Shown here piece after piece: positions 26,107 through 34,301 of a DNA stretch of 64,000 nucleotides. Numbering within the stretch: the first letter of the stretch is position 1; each line of letters begins with the position of its first letter. The stretch is from Streptococcus xiaochunlingii (GTDB taxonomy: Bacteria; Bacillota; Bacilli; Lactobacillales; Streptococcaceae): assembly GCF_006385805.1 (NCBI RefSeq), contig NZ_VFSG01000001.1, forward strand, positions 62,001-126,000. Reading direction: 5' to 3'. The position numbers and the translations under genes are program-made. Under the pieces are notes generated by a model. That model did no database searches, had not been told where the DNA came from, and saw only the letters and a program-made list of their open reading frames with translations.

Positions 26107-26343
26107 ATGACATTTGAAGAAATCTTGCCTGGACTAAAGGCAAAAAAGAAATATGTACGTACTGGTTGGGGTGGTGCTGAGAACTATGTCCAACTCTTTG
26201 ATACCATCGAGCAAAATGGAGTGGCTCTGGAAGTGACCCCTTATTTCCTCATTAACGTTTCTGGTGAGGGCGAAGGTTTCTCTATGTGGAGTCCAACTCC
26301 TTGTGATGTCTTAGCGACAGATTGGGTAGAAGTGCATGACTAG
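26107..26343 (+). CDS. DUF2829 family small protein (Tad2-like fold family)
   Basis: A 78-residue protein that begins MTFEEILPGLKAKKKYVRTGW and ends near DVLATDWVEV (quoted in parts: EEILPGLKAKKKY, RTGWGG, SPTPCDVLATDW). This is the DUF2829 pattern, in which a helix and a W-x-G segment are followed by a final D-W-x-V. The phage anti-Thoeris protein Tad2, which sequesters cyclic signalling molecules, belongs to this family. Many bacterial chromosomes carry family members with no known role. Here it is translationally coupled to an SDR enzyme gene (8-base overlap). Nothing around it points to phage. AAAGGAG ribosome binding site. Confidence 0.75.
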   Translation: MTFEEILPGLKAKKKYVRTGWGGAENYVQLFDTIEQNGVALEVTPYFLINVSGEGEGFSMWSPTPCDVLATDWVEVHD

Positions 26344-27034
26344 ACGTGTATTGATCACGGGAGTGAGTTCAGGGATTGGTCTGGCTCAAGCTCGCCTCTT
26401 TCTAGAAAAGGGCTACCAGGTCTATGGAGTGGACCAGGGAGTGGATCCCCAGTTGACGGGTGATTTTCACTTCTTGCAGCGGGACTTGACCCTGGATTTG
26501 GCGCCGATTTTTGACTGGTGTCCCCAGGTCGATGTCTTGTGCAATACGGCTGGAGTTTTAGATGATTACAAACCGCTCCTTGAGCAAAGCGCCCAGGAGA
26601 TTCAGGAGATTTTTGAGATCAACTATGTGACTCCGGTAGAGCTGACACGGCATTATCTGACTCAGATGTTGGAGAAGAAGCAAGGGACCATCATCAATAT
26701 GTGCTCCATTGCTTCTAGCCTAGCGGGAGGCGGTGGTCACGCTTATACCTCCTCCAAGCATGCCCTAGCGGGATTTACCAAGCAGTTGGCCTTGGATTAT
26801 GCAGAAGCTGGTATTCAAGTCTTTGGCATCGCGCCGGGAGCTGTCAAAACAGGCATGACCGCAGCGGACTTTGAACCAGGAGGCCTAGCAGACTGGGTGG
26901 CTAGTGAGACCCCTATTAAACGCTGGATAGAGCCAGAAGAAGTGGCAGAAGTCAGCCTCTTTTTGGCTAGCGGGAAGGCGTCTGCTATGCAAGGGCAAAT
27001 CCTGACCATTGATGGTGGCTGGAGTTTGAAGTAA
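26336..27034 (+). CDS. Short-chain dehydrogenase/reductase, FabG-like
   Basis: A 232-residue SDR. The N-terminal cofactor motif is TGVSSGIGLAQA (about 8-19). NTAG appears at about 80, the catalytic serine lies in NMCSIASSLAG, and the Tyr-x-x-x-Lys pair is YTSSKHALAGF (about 141-151). It ends GQILTIDGGWSLK, as FabG-like enzymes do. It is shorter and distinct from the housekeeping FabG, which normally sits in the fab cluster, so its substrate is open. It is coupled to the DUF2829 gene. Confidence 0.85.
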   Translation: MTRRVLITGVSSGIGLAQARLFLEKGYQVYGVDQGVDPQLTGDFHFLQRDLTLDLAPIFDWCPQVDVLCNTAGVLDDYKPLLEQSAQEIQEIFEINYVTPVELTRHYLTQMLEKKQGTIINMCSIASSLAGGGGHAYTSSKHALAGFTKQLALDYAEAGIQVFGIAPGAVKTGMTAADFEPGGLADWVASETPIKRWIEPEEVAEVSLFLASGKASAMQGQILTIDGGWSLK

Positions 27035-27063
27035 GGGCTGAAATAAGCAAAAAAGACAAGGAT

Positions 27064-27098
27064 AAAATGAGTCTAGTAGAACCGCTGGGCTCATTTTC
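27064..27098 (+). terminator. Possible terminator after the SDR gene
   Basis: AAAATGAG / CTCATTTT stem with a long loop, followed by CTATTTT. Confidence 0.55.
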
Positions 27099-27210
27099 TA
27101 TTTTAGCTTTATGGAAAGGGAATCTTATGGTATGATAGCCTAAAAGGGACCTGTAATATGGAGGTCAAATAAAAAAAGCCTTTGGGAAGAGAGACTCAAA
27201 AGGAGACGGG

Positions 27211-27630
27211 ATGCTAGTATTAACAGACACAGATCCAGCTATTTCAAGCGAAGATTTTTTACAATTTGAGGAGATTCTTGGAAAGAAATTGCCGGAAGTC
27301 ATGAAGGATTTTTATCTCAAGTACAACGGTGGCCAGCCCCAAGTAAGGGGTATCCACGATGACCGTCATCTCTTTCCTTTCAATTCCTTTGATTCACTGG
27401 AGGAGATGAAGAAGTCTTTTACCTGGTTTGACGATGAGGCTGTGCCTGAGGGATTTAGGGCTACAGACCTTCTCCATTTTGCCTATGATCCTGGATCGGG
27501 TAACTATGCTCTTACTCTAAGGGCAGAGGATTATGGCAAGGTGTATTTCTATGTTTTAGAAGAAACAGCTGAGATCTACGGTCAGTGGGCTTCTTTTGAG
27601 GAATTTTTGAACTCTTTTGTTGAAGAGTGA
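27211..27630 (+). CDS. SMI1/KNR4 (SUKH) family protein, candidate immunity protein
   Basis: A 139-residue protein of the SMI1/KNR4 fold: the N-terminal helix EEILGKKLPEVMKDFYLKYNGG is typical (quoted as KLPEVMKDFYLKYNGGQ), then HLFPFNSFDSLEEM, ATDLLHFAYDPGSGNYALTL and a final ASFEEFLNSF. Proteins of this superfamily neutralise toxins of contact-dependent and type VII-like systems. This is the first gene of the plus-strand array running to 39.6 kb. AAAAGGAG ribosome binding site; a TGGTATGAT extended -10-like element lies at 27128. Confidence 0.8.
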   Translation: MLVLTDTDPAISSEDFLQFEEILGKKLPEVMKDFYLKYNGGQPQVRGIHDDRHLFPFNSFDSLEEMKKSFTWFDDEAVPEGFRATDLLHFAYDPGSGNYALTLRAEDYGKVYFYVLEETAEIYGQWASFEEFLNSFVEE

Positions 27631-27648
27631 GATTAAAAAGGAGAAGGG

Positions 27649-27987
27649 ATGCGAAAACACCAAGAACTTTCACTAGAGCAGATAATCGAGCAGGTCATAG
27701 CGGACCAATTATCTTCAGATGATTTTTGCCTCTATGGCAAGGAGGATGGAGAACTGGAACTAGCTAGACTCTACTGGGTATCCGATTATCCGGATGTCGT
27801 GGAAGACTCTGATGTTTACCCGACGGATGTAGCTGAGCAAGATCTGCAACTAGTCTACTATGGAGAGCAGTTGATTGATGTTCTTGCAGTCGCACTTGAG
27901 GAAAAACCAAATGCAAGTCCCCAAGACTTGGTCGAGGCTTTAAATTATTATCAGCAACATGATAGCTTTATGCCATTTGATGATTAG
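27649..27987 (+). CDS. DUF7716-like small acidic protein, candidate immunity protein
   Basis: A 112-residue, strongly acidic protein. The C-terminal VEALNYYQQHDSFMPF resembles the end of DUF7716 proteins found in streptococcal and clostridial immunity arrays; I rate this assignment as moderate. It begins 18 bases after the SMI1/KNR4 gene with AAGGAGAAGGG as ribosome binding site. No membrane segment. The acidic character suits a toxin-binding inhibitor, which is inference. Confidence 0.55.
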   Translation: MRKHQELSLEQIIEQVIADQLSSDDFCLYGKEDGELELARLYWVSDYPDVVEDSDVYPTDVAEQDLQLVYYGEQLIDVLAVALEEKPNASPQDLVEALNYYQQHDSFMPFDD

Positions 27988-28032
27988 CTAGTCAGATTAG
28001 ATAAATGGCATCCGAAAGGAAGAAAGATAGTG

Positions 28033-28419
28033 ATGAGAGAATATAAATTTGATATCCATAACGAGATGTATGTAGCAATTCCAGAGGAAAAGGAAAAGGT
28101 CTGCCTTGCTTTAAGTGATTCTTTAGAGGTTATCAATGAGGAGTTGACTCCATCTTATAAAGCAAAACTCGATCATCTACTGGATCAATCATCAGTATGG
28201 TATCCAAAAGCTTTGGAAAAAATTCAGGAGGAATTTCCAGAACTAGCGCACGCCAGACTCCTATCCATTTTTATCTTGTCTGAACAAAGGGATATAGACC
28301 TAATTTTTGGTTTGGAATTTGGACTAAGAGAGGACTCGGAGCATGGTAGAGGACTTAAATTCTCCCTCGATAGTTTTGAAATTTTAGAATATGGTTTAGG
28401 GGAAGTCGCTTACAACTAG
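28033..28419 (+). CDS. Hypothetical protein, candidate immunity protein
   Basis: A 128-residue acidic, soluble protein not recognised by eye. The C-terminal half carries IFGLEFGLREDSEHGRG, then KFSLDSFEILEYG. It lies 45 bases after its neighbour with GGAAGAAAG as ribosome binding site. An in-frame GTG at 28030 directly precedes the chosen ATG. Function is inferred only from its place in the array. Confidence 0.55.
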   Translation: MREYKFDIHNEMYVAIPEEKEKVCLALSDSLEVINEELTPSYKAKLDHLLDQSSVWYPKALEKIQEEFPELAHARLLSIFILSEQRDIDLIFGLEFGLREDSEHGRGLKFSLDSFEILEYGLGEVAYN

Positions 28420-28450
28420 GTCTAGTCGATAACAAGAGAAGCACTAGAAG

Positions 28451-28870
28451 ATGGAGCAGGAAATGGTTGAGAAAGAATGGCGTTTTTATTCATCAGAGGA
28501 TGATAGGGAGTGGGTGATTTTATCCGATCGTGATAGGGCTGAAACAAAAGAGGATATCCACTCTGTCAATCAGAAAGAAGCCGTTATGCGGATGTATCGA
28601 AGACCGGGTGACTTTGTCTCAGTATCTTTGCTGTCCGCTTCTTATGAAATAGACGATGTAACAGGGAAACTTGGACAAGAACGAGATTTCTATTTAAAAA
28701 TTGAATGCCTACAAGACGGATGGGCCAGTATTAGTTCTCAAGTCTATAAAAAAGAGGAAGCAGTAACCATAGCAAGCCTCTTTATGGGACTCAGAAAAGA
28801 TGCGGCTATCAAGCTTTGGAAGTTAAAAAAATTGGGTGAAAAGAACCTAGGAGATCGGATAGAGAAATGA
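28451..28870 (+). CDS. Hypothetical protein, candidate immunity protein
   Basis: A 139-residue soluble protein, charged throughout, with no family that I recognise. It starts MEQEMVEKEWRFYSSEDD and ends in a lysine-rich tail (KLWKLKKLGEKN). The ATG at 28463 is an alternative start and has a better-spaced GGAG. Its stop overlaps the next gene's start (ATGA), so the two are translationally coupled and may be partners. Confidence 0.55.
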   Translation: MEQEMVEKEWRFYSSEDDREWVILSDRDRAETKEDIHSVNQKEAVMRMYRRPGDFVSVSLLSASYEIDDVTGKLGQERDFYLKIECLQDGWASISSQVYKKEEAVTIASLFMGLRKDAAIKLWKLKKLGEKNLGDRIEK

Positions 28871-29427
28871 CAGTCAATATCAATGAATTAGTGAAGGAGC
28901 AAGGTTTTTGTGTGGTATCTACAGAGGAGAAACCATTTTGTCTGGATGAGGTCCGTTTCAACCTTTTGGCATATTTAGAGGATTATCCAAAAATGGGATT
29001 TTCTTTTGTCAAAGCAGCTAACGAACTAGTGGAACTCAGGAGAGAGCAAGAGAGTTATAGGCTTTTTGGTCAGAGTTTTTTAGGTGCTTTTGTAATAGGA
29101 GAAGAGGAGCAAGTCTTCTTACTTTGCAATCAAGAAGGAAGGGAAGTTTTTCAAGAAGAAAGAGTTTTTGTCAATTCTTCCTTGCAAGCTTTTATTTCTT
29201 CTTATTCGCTCTTTCTATCAAGCATCTTTCTTTTGAAATCAAAGTTTTATGAGATTGAGCAAGATGAAGTCGAAGAAATTGCAGCAAACTTGAAGGCTCA
29301 AGTACTTGCCTTGGAAAAGTCCCTTGAACAAGAATTGCCCTTCTGGGAGCACATGGCCTATTTGATAGAAGATGATGGAATCGTTCTAAGAGATGATCTC
29401 TTTCATATCTTAAATAAAGAGCAGTAG
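28867..29427 (+). CDS. SUKH-4-like protein, candidate immunity protein
   Basis: A 186-residue soluble protein. YRLFGQSFLGAFVIGEEEQVF followed by FVNSSLQAFISSYSLF (here in shortened pieces: RLFGQSFLG, VFVNSSLQAF) looks like the SUKH-4 pattern, in which a phenylalanine-glycine strand precedes N-S-S-L-x-x-F. The match is by eye. It is coupled to the preceding gene by a 4-base overlap and lies 9 bases before the Imm26 gene. Confidence 0.55.
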   Translation: MTVNINELVKEQGFCVVSTEEKPFCLDEVRFNLLAYLEDYPKMGFSFVKAANELVELRREQESYRLFGQSFLGAFVIGEEEQVFLLCNQEGREVFQEERVFVNSSLQAFISSYSLFLSSIFLLKSKFYEIEQDEVEEIAANLKAQVLALEKSLEQELPFWEHMAYLIEDDGIVLRDDLFHILNKEQ

Positions 29428-29436
29428 GAATTAATT

Positions 29437-29955
29437 ATGGAGAAAAAATTGCCCCAGATAAAGATTCGAGAGTGGAATGAAAAGCCACGAACAAAACTTC
29501 GATTTATTAAAAATGGTGATATTTTTTGCTATCAATTTTCGGAGGAAATGTTTGTATTTGGTCAAATCCTTGGAAAAGTGAATGTTGGTCATGTCATCCA
29601 ATTTTTCGATATCTTTCAAGCAAGTCCTACTATAACAGTTGAGGAGCTAAGTCGTGCTCAATTTATGGGTAAGCCCATCATTGTAGATTCCTACACCTTG
29701 TTTGATCGAAGTCCAGTATGGTCTTGGCAGATAATTGGTCACCAAGCGGATTTTGATCCAAGCCCTTTTAAGGATTTAGCCTTTAAATGGGGAGATCCAA
29801 ATGGTCCTCACTTTGGGAAGGTCTGGCTAGATGGTAGGCGGGAACCTAAGATTTTTTCTAGGGAAGAAGTTGAGGACCTAGACTGGGAAGCCTGTGTCGG
29901 AAGTATAGTTTATAACAGAATATTGGAAGAAGAACTGGACAAGCAAATGAAATAA
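29437..29955 (+). CDS. Imm26 family immunity protein
   Basis: A 172-residue protein with the Imm26 pattern: KPRTKLRFIKNGDIFCYQ near the N-terminus (residues about 16-33), the central FGQILGKVNVGHVIQFFDI, and a C-terminal GKVWLDGRREPKIFSREEVE. Imm26 proteins are predicted inhibitors of polymorphic toxins, mostly nucleases. The start is 9 bases after the upstream stop, with TAGGAA as a weak ribosome binding site. No toxin gene is near. Confidence 0.75.
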   Translation: MEKKLPQIKIREWNEKPRTKLRFIKNGDIFCYQFSEEMFVFGQILGKVNVGHVIQFFDIFQASPTITVEELSRAQFMGKPIIVDSYTLFDRSPVWSWQIIGHQADFDPSPFKDLAFKWGDPNGPHFGKVWLDGRREPKIFSREEVEDLDWEACVGSIVYNRILEEELDKQMK

Positions 29956-29967
29956 AGGAATTTTTAG

Positions 29968-30594
29968 ATGGACTATGTAGATGAGTTAACTTCAGGACGT
30001 ACGCCCTTGATAAAAAAAGCTGCGAAAAAAATTTTAAAGGACAGACTAAAAGGATATGGACCATTCTTGCATCAGGCCTTGGAAGGGGAGATGGAAAAGC
30101 CTAAATCATGGGAATCACAAATGTACTTGCTCTACGCCATGGCCGCAACGGATTGCACAGAAGAAGTCCCCTATCTCAAGTCATTACTGCTGAGAGACAT
30201 CCCAACCCCTGTAACCTATCGCTCTCTAGCAGTAGCGATTGCTTATCTAGAAAATTTAGAAACAGAGAACTTGTCTTTTGTTTATGAGTCCTTGGAATCG
30301 AATAACTTATTGCAAGCTGCAGGTGCTTGTGCAGCACTCTATCTGAGAAAGATTGTGCTGAAAGATGACGATTTTAACAAAATTATGTCTCATGTGACTC
30401 AGCCTAAATACCTTGAGCATATTGGTCAAGTCACAAATCCATTTTTATTTATTTTGGCTGCATCATATCTTTATCCAGAACAGAATCGTCAGAAAATTGT
30501 TGACTTTTCTCGTCAGTTCGATATATCTATCGTCAAGGACTTAATCAATGACGTTACAAAAGGAAAGGACGGCAGAAGAGTTAGTCTATTCTAA
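29968..30594 (+). CDS. Alpha-helical (HEAT-like) protein, candidate immunity protein
   Basis: A 208-residue protein predicted to be nearly all helix. Segments such as SLAVAIAYLENLETE and AAGACAALYLRKI have the spacing of HEAT-like repeats. I do not recognise a named family. It starts 12 bases after the Imm26 gene with AAAGGAA as ribosome binding site. A role as an immunity protein is inferred from the array; helical-repeat immunity proteins are known in polymorphic toxin systems. Confidence 0.55.
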   Translation: MDYVDELTSGRTPLIKKAAKKILKDRLKGYGPFLHQALEGEMEKPKSWESQMYLLYAMAATDCTEEVPYLKSLLLRDIPTPVTYRSLAVAIAYLENLETENLSFVYESLESNNLLQAAGACAALYLRKIVLKDDDFNKIMSHVTQPKYLEHIGQVTNPFLFILAASYLYPEQNRQKIVDFSRQFDISIVKDLINDVTKGKDGRRVSLF

Positions 30595-30691
30595 AATCTA
30601 CTTAAAGAGAGAAACTGTCACTTCCTTAAAGAGGGAAACAATGAATCTTAAAAAGAAGACTTATATTCATTTTTAAAAAGGAGTTCATACT

Positions 30692-31081
30692 GTGAAATGG
30701 TTTGAAAAAGTAGTGGGGAAGGAAAAGATTATTCATTTGTTTGATGGTGATTTGGACTTGAATAATGTATTTCTTGATACTGTATTATATTACGATTACA
30801 AATTAGATCTTGTCCTTTATGTATATGATTTACCAACTGACTTCCCTGAAAAGTGGCAGAAAAGTGCATTTAATGCCATAAAAATTAATTTAGAGTTTTT
30901 TAATTTAGATGAAATCCATTTTTATTCTAAGGGGATTCATAAGGTTAAGGGACAACTGGAACTGCTCTTTTTAGAGAATAAGGTTGAATTCAATTTTATA
31001 AACCAAAATGATGTGATGTTATCGGGTTCTTCTGACCTAGTTAGAATTGCTGAGATTGGTCCTGTGAAGATTGATACTTAA
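30692..31081 (+). CDS. Imm50-like immunity protein
   Basis: A 129-residue protein starting with GTG, set by AAAAGGAG 8 bases upstream. LDLVLYVYDLPTDFPEKW and FNAIKINLEFFNLDEIHFYS fit the Imm50 pattern, in which a strand, P-x-x-P-x-K-W and a further strand with aromatic residues occur. Imm50 proteins are predicted immunity factors of polymorphic toxin loci. Base composition is more AT-rich than in the flanking core genes. The 97-base gap before it holds only an eleven-codon frame. Confidence 0.65.
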   Translation: MKWFEKVVGKEKIIHLFDGDLDLNNVFLDTVLYYDYKLDLVLYVYDLPTDFPEKWQKSAFNAIKINLEFFNLDEIHFYSKGIHKVKGQLELLFLENKVEFNFINQNDVMLSGSSDLVRIAEIGPVKIDT

Positions 31082-31157
31082 AGATGTATTCTTAGCTTAT
31101 TTGCGGAGATTCTGGATGATCAAACAATCCTCCATTGCTAGGAGGGACACCACGACT

Positions 31158-31265
31158 ATGGGAAAAAGTGAAGGAAGAGCACAAATATTAGACCTTGACC
31201 TAAGGCTAGACCTTTCTACAAGAAAAAAACTACGAGACCACGAATATGAAGTTACAGTATTTTGA
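31158..31265 (+). pseudogene. Possible gene remnant between the Imm50-like gene and its neighbour
   Basis: An AGGAGGG at 31140-31146 is followed 12 bases later by an ATG and a 35-codon frame (begins MGKSEGRAQILDLDL, ends in the next gene's start). The stretch has the codon pattern of a protein but no recognised family and is shorter than any neighbour. It may be the end of a lost gene. Confidence 0.25.
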
Positions 31266-31959
31266 ATTAGATAAGCCCTATGTGGAAAATCAACAGAGGA
31301 TTGAGAAGCTGATGGACTCAGCTACGCTAACTTACGAGGAAGCTAGAATTAAGGACTATCGACAGAATTGGAAAGACCTTCGAAGAGCGTTCGTATATGA
31401 ATCCAAATGTATGACCTCTATGGTAGAACGGCTTTTCAAACCAGTTATAACCCAGGATTGTTGGAAAATCATCGTAGAATGTGTAGATACGATTAGCAAT
31501 CCAGCTATCATGAACCTACTTGGCGTCTATACTGTTCAGGTCTTATTTGATTTTTCTAGCTATGAAAGCTCGAGTCCATTGGAACAGAAAAAGCTGCTCT
31601 TAGAGGCCTTGTTAAAAGGGGTAAAGCGCGTGTTTCAGGAGCTCTCTATTCCATACTCCTTGATAGAGGATGTAGTCAATGAAATAGAGAAAAACGATTA
31701 TGAAAATAGCTGGGAGTGGAAAAGGAAGAAGATCCAATCCACGATCTTTTCCATTCAAGTGGAGCATCAGCTGGATAAGGTGGATTTGTTTTGGAAGATA
31801 GAGCAAAAGGATAAGAGAATCCGTCAGTTGATTCAATCCTGCGCTGCTCATGAGATGGATTATGGGGCTAAGCTTGGTAAACTGGAAGCAAAAAGTAACT
31901 TCCTGTATCTGCTGGATAAAGAGAATGAGGTTGTGAGCAAAATTTCTGTTTCAGAATGA
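31246..31959 (+). CDS. Hypothetical protein, candidate immunity protein
   Basis: A 237-residue soluble, mostly helical protein of unknown family. Notable stretches are NWKDLRRAFVYESKCMTSM near residue 45 and YENSWEWKRKKIQSTIF near 155. Charged helices prevail and no membrane segment is seen. It overlaps the possible remnant before it by 20 bases. It lies 14 bases before the next gene. Confidence 0.5.
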   Translation: MKLQYFELDKPYVENQQRIEKLMDSATLTYEEARIKDYRQNWKDLRRAFVYESKCMTSMVERLFKPVITQDCWKIIVECVDTISNPAIMNLLGVYTVQVLFDFSSYESSSPLEQKKLLLEALLKGVKRVFQELSIPYSLIEDVVNEIEKNDYENSWEWKRKKIQSTIFSIQVEHQLDKVDLFWKIEQKDKRIRQLIQSCAAHEMDYGAKLGKLEAKSNFLYLLDKENEVVSKISVSE

Positions 31960-31972
31960 TGGAGCACAAACA

Positions 31973-32413
31973 ATGAGTGACTTAAAAAAGAAATTATCCT
32001 TGTTAAAAGTGAAAAGACGAATCAAGAGTTTGAAGGGGATAAAGGATGTCCATTTTCTGACCGATAAACCTAAAGAAATTGCTTGGTATGCTGGGGAGTT
32101 GAATCCTATCGATTCTCCGATTCCATGCCTTTATGAGTTTCCTGTTGCCCACACTACTCAAGATTTAAGTAGGTTAATTCAAAGTCTAGTTGGCAATAGC
32201 AGGCAGTTTATCCTAGTTTTTGGGGAATTTTCACCGATTTATGTCTTGTTTCAAATGGAGTCTCTGGATGAATTTTTGCCCTCTTATTTTAGTGAATTTT
32301 CTACCAGAGACTTGACGCTATTCTTTAAAGACCAGGAAAAAGTATTGGATCTCCATTTAGCGGAGGATAAAGTAGAAGTGAGAGTCTTGGAAAATAAGGC
32401 TAAGAACCGGTAA
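31973..32413 (+). CDS. Hypothetical protein, candidate immunity protein
   Basis: A 146-residue protein of unknown family. The N-terminus is very basic (LKKKLSLLKVKRRIKSLKG), the middle is beta-like (QFILVFGEFSPIYVLFQ) and the C-terminus mixed. It starts 14 bases after its neighbour, with ATGGAGC as a weak ribosome binding site. Function is inferred only from context. Confidence 0.5.
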   Translation: MSDLKKKLSLLKVKRRIKSLKGIKDVHFLTDKPKEIAWYAGELNPIDSPIPCLYEFPVAHTTQDLSRLIQSLVGNSRQFILVFGEFSPIYVLFQMESLDEFLPSYFSEFSTRDLTLFFKDQEKVLDLHLAEDKVEVRVLENKAKNR

Positions 32414-32511
32414 ATTCTATAAATTGAAAATGAACATAGAATTAGTCGATGAAAGAGACAGAGAGGAAAGAATGCCATTCTTGGAGAGACAAATGGTAAA
32501 GGAAGATTCTA

Positions 32512-32796
32512 ATGTGTGAAAAAGAATATTATTATTATGGCAATAGTGAGTTTATGTCAGGCCTAGGAGTTATTTATACAGAGTTTACTGGTCAGCGTGC
32601 GAGTCGACAAATTAACGTTTTGAATGGGCACTCTTATGCTTCCTCTTGCCTACAGGATTATGTTCCAGAAGTAGGGTTTCTACTCTATGATGGTCGAAAA
32701 GATGAGTTGGATCTATCAGACTCCATCAAGATTAGTCAAGAGGAATTTGAACGAATTTGGGCTCAGGCTGTCGCTAGCGGTCAGAATGATACGTAA
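32512..32796 (+). CDS. DUF6881-like small protein, candidate immunity protein
   Basis: A 94-residue soluble protein. IYTEFTGQRASRQINVLNG followed by an acidic stretch and ISQEEFERIWAQA recalls DUF6881 proteins, where a W-x-x-E strand pair is followed by I-x-x-x-E-F-E-x-I-W. The match is tentative. Upstream, at 32472-32519, is a 15-codon frame that overlaps its start and may be a remnant. Confidence 0.5.
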   Translation: MCEKEYYYYGNSEFMSGLGVIYTEFTGQRASRQINVLNGHSYASSCLQDYVPEVGFLLYDGRKDELDLSDSIKISQEEFERIWAQAVASGQNDT

Positions 32797-32850
32797 TCGT
32801 CAGTTGAAAATAGCCAAATATAATCCCAAAAATGTGAGAGGAGTCTAATA

Positions 32851-33414
32851 ATGATGTTCAATTTGTTGAAGGAATTCGTAGAAGTCTATCATAGAAACAA
32901 GGGCTTAGGAGAGCTTGTATTTACTAGTGACTGTCTTCATGTCGAAAAGCGAGATTTGTCTGGTCAATTGAAAGAGTTCTACCAACATTTGAGCTTTGAG
33001 GAAGAAGCTTATTTTAGAGGAGCTCCCTATGATCTTGCTCTAATTCCTCTCCCTCTATGTGAAGCTGCATCAGAAGGATGGCAGGATACTAGCTGGAAAG
33101 AGAGTTATGTGGTTTTTGCTCACATGATGGGGGATGAGCCAATTTTGTGTGATCTAACTAGCGAGCTTAGTCCTGTATTTGGCAAGATTCCTGGGAATTC
33201 CAAGCTCTATTGCTTAAGCCCCTCTTTATCTACTTTCTTGTCTACTTATAGTCAGATGAAAAAGCTAGAAATCACCAAGTTTGAGAATGACATCTACATT
33301 GATGAGGACTTGTCGGACTATAAAGAAGGTTTTTTAACAGGAATCATGGCTATTATCGAGGAGCAACTTCCTGAAGCCTATCGAAAAGACTTTATTGAAT
33401 TTATGCTTGGCTAA
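32851..33414 (+). CDS. SMI1/KNR4-like protein, paralogue of the gene at 38391
   Basis: A 187-residue protein. LSGQLKEFYQHLSFEEE, DLALIPLPLCEAA and ILCDLTSELSPVFGKIPG correspond one for one to segments of the protein at 38391 (LTGELLAYYQHIEFDKD, NIVLLPLDSPA, LFCDMIDEKSPVYAG). The D-x-x-x-x-x-S-P-V motif and the later S-L-x-x-F are typical of SMI1/KNR4-type folds. The two are diverged duplicates within one array. GAGAGGAG ribosome binding site. Confidence 0.65.
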   Translation: MMFNLLKEFVEVYHRNKGLGELVFTSDCLHVEKRDLSGQLKEFYQHLSFEEEAYFRGAPYDLALIPLPLCEAASEGWQDTSWKESYVVFAHMMGDEPILCDLTSELSPVFGKIPGNSKLYCLSPSLSTFLSTYSQMKKLEITKFENDIYIDEDLSDYKEGFLTGIMAIIEEQLPEAYRKDFIEFMLG

Positions 33415-33441
33415 AGCCAAAGATGAAGAGATGAGAAGCAA

Positions 33442-34137
33442 ATGAAAATGAAGAATTTTTTAAAATGTTGTGAGGATCTGGTCATACAAGAAAGTGGGGC
33501 CTCAGCTTTTGAACTAGAAAAACTCAAAGCCAGACAGTTTCCTCAAGCTCACCTGAATTTGCTCTCCATGACCAATGGCTTGGAGTTTTATGGTGGCTAT
33601 TATCGCTTGTTTGGGACGGATTCTACTCAAGCTATTACGCTAGATTCCTGGAATTCGGATGAGCTCTGGAAAGATGTCTGGAGAGATTATGCATCAGACT
33701 ACTATTTTTTTGGTATGTCTGCTATTGGAGATCAATTCGCTTATAGATTGAAGGATGGGAACATTCAAAGTAATCAAGTTTATTATTTAGATGGGATTAC
33801 GATGGATGTTATCGAGATCTACGACAGTTTTGAAGCGTTTTTTGAGAGGGAATTTGTTCTGAAAGCCCAAGGTGGGATGGAATCTATTTTTGTTTCTGCT
33901 AGGGAACGATTTGGAAATCTAGACCCCTCCACAAGCTGTATTTATTCCCCTTCCTTAATGATAGTGAATGATCCAAGTGTTGAAAATCTCATGCTTTTAC
34001 CGACAAAGGATGTCATGACCATCAATGGGGATTTGTTTGTTCAATTGTCTGATTCAGAGGAGTCTATTACGAAACTAGAGCAATATCTAGACGCTTCGGG
34101 TAGAGCCAGAGTCAAGGTCATTTTTGATCGAGATTGA
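33442..34137 (+). CDS. SMI1/KNR4 (SUKH) family protein with C-terminal extension
   Basis: A 231-residue protein. The SUKH-like part (about 1-150) has FPQAHLNLLSMTNGLEFYGG, YYRLFGTDST, YFFGMSAIGDQFAYRL and VYYLDGITMDVIEIYDSF. An extension of about 80 residues follows (LMLLPTKDVMTING, RARVKVIFDRD). Its role is unclear. The 164 bases after it hold no gene; GTAAAATGAT at 34243 may be a weak promoter for what follows. Confidence 0.7.
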   Translation: MKMKNFLKCCEDLVIQESGASAFELEKLKARQFPQAHLNLLSMTNGLEFYGGYYRLFGTDSTQAITLDSWNSDELWKDVWRDYASDYYFFGMSAIGDQFAYRLKDGNIQSNQVYYLDGITMDVIEIYDSFEAFFEREFVLKAQGGMESIFVSARERFGNLDPSTSCIYSPSLMIVNDPSVENLMLLPTKDVMTINGDLFVQLSDSEESITKLEQYLDASGRARVKVIFDRD

Positions 34138-34301
34138 GCAAGCAGGATATATAGTTTATTTAGAAAAAATACTCTGAAGATTCGTGATTTTAACCTTTTG
34201 GCGACAAGCGATGATTTAGTCTTCTAGTCAGGGTGTCATTGTAAAATGATTTAGGTTGAAAATAGAAAACGAAGCATTTTATTCATGAAAAGAGGTGAAT
34301 G

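Noticed and set aside
31071..31157. Upstream part of an open frame running from 31071 into 31265
   Set aside because: It overlaps the end of the Imm50-like gene, begins at a TTG without a ribosome binding site, and its sequence has no protein-like pattern before the ATG at 31158.
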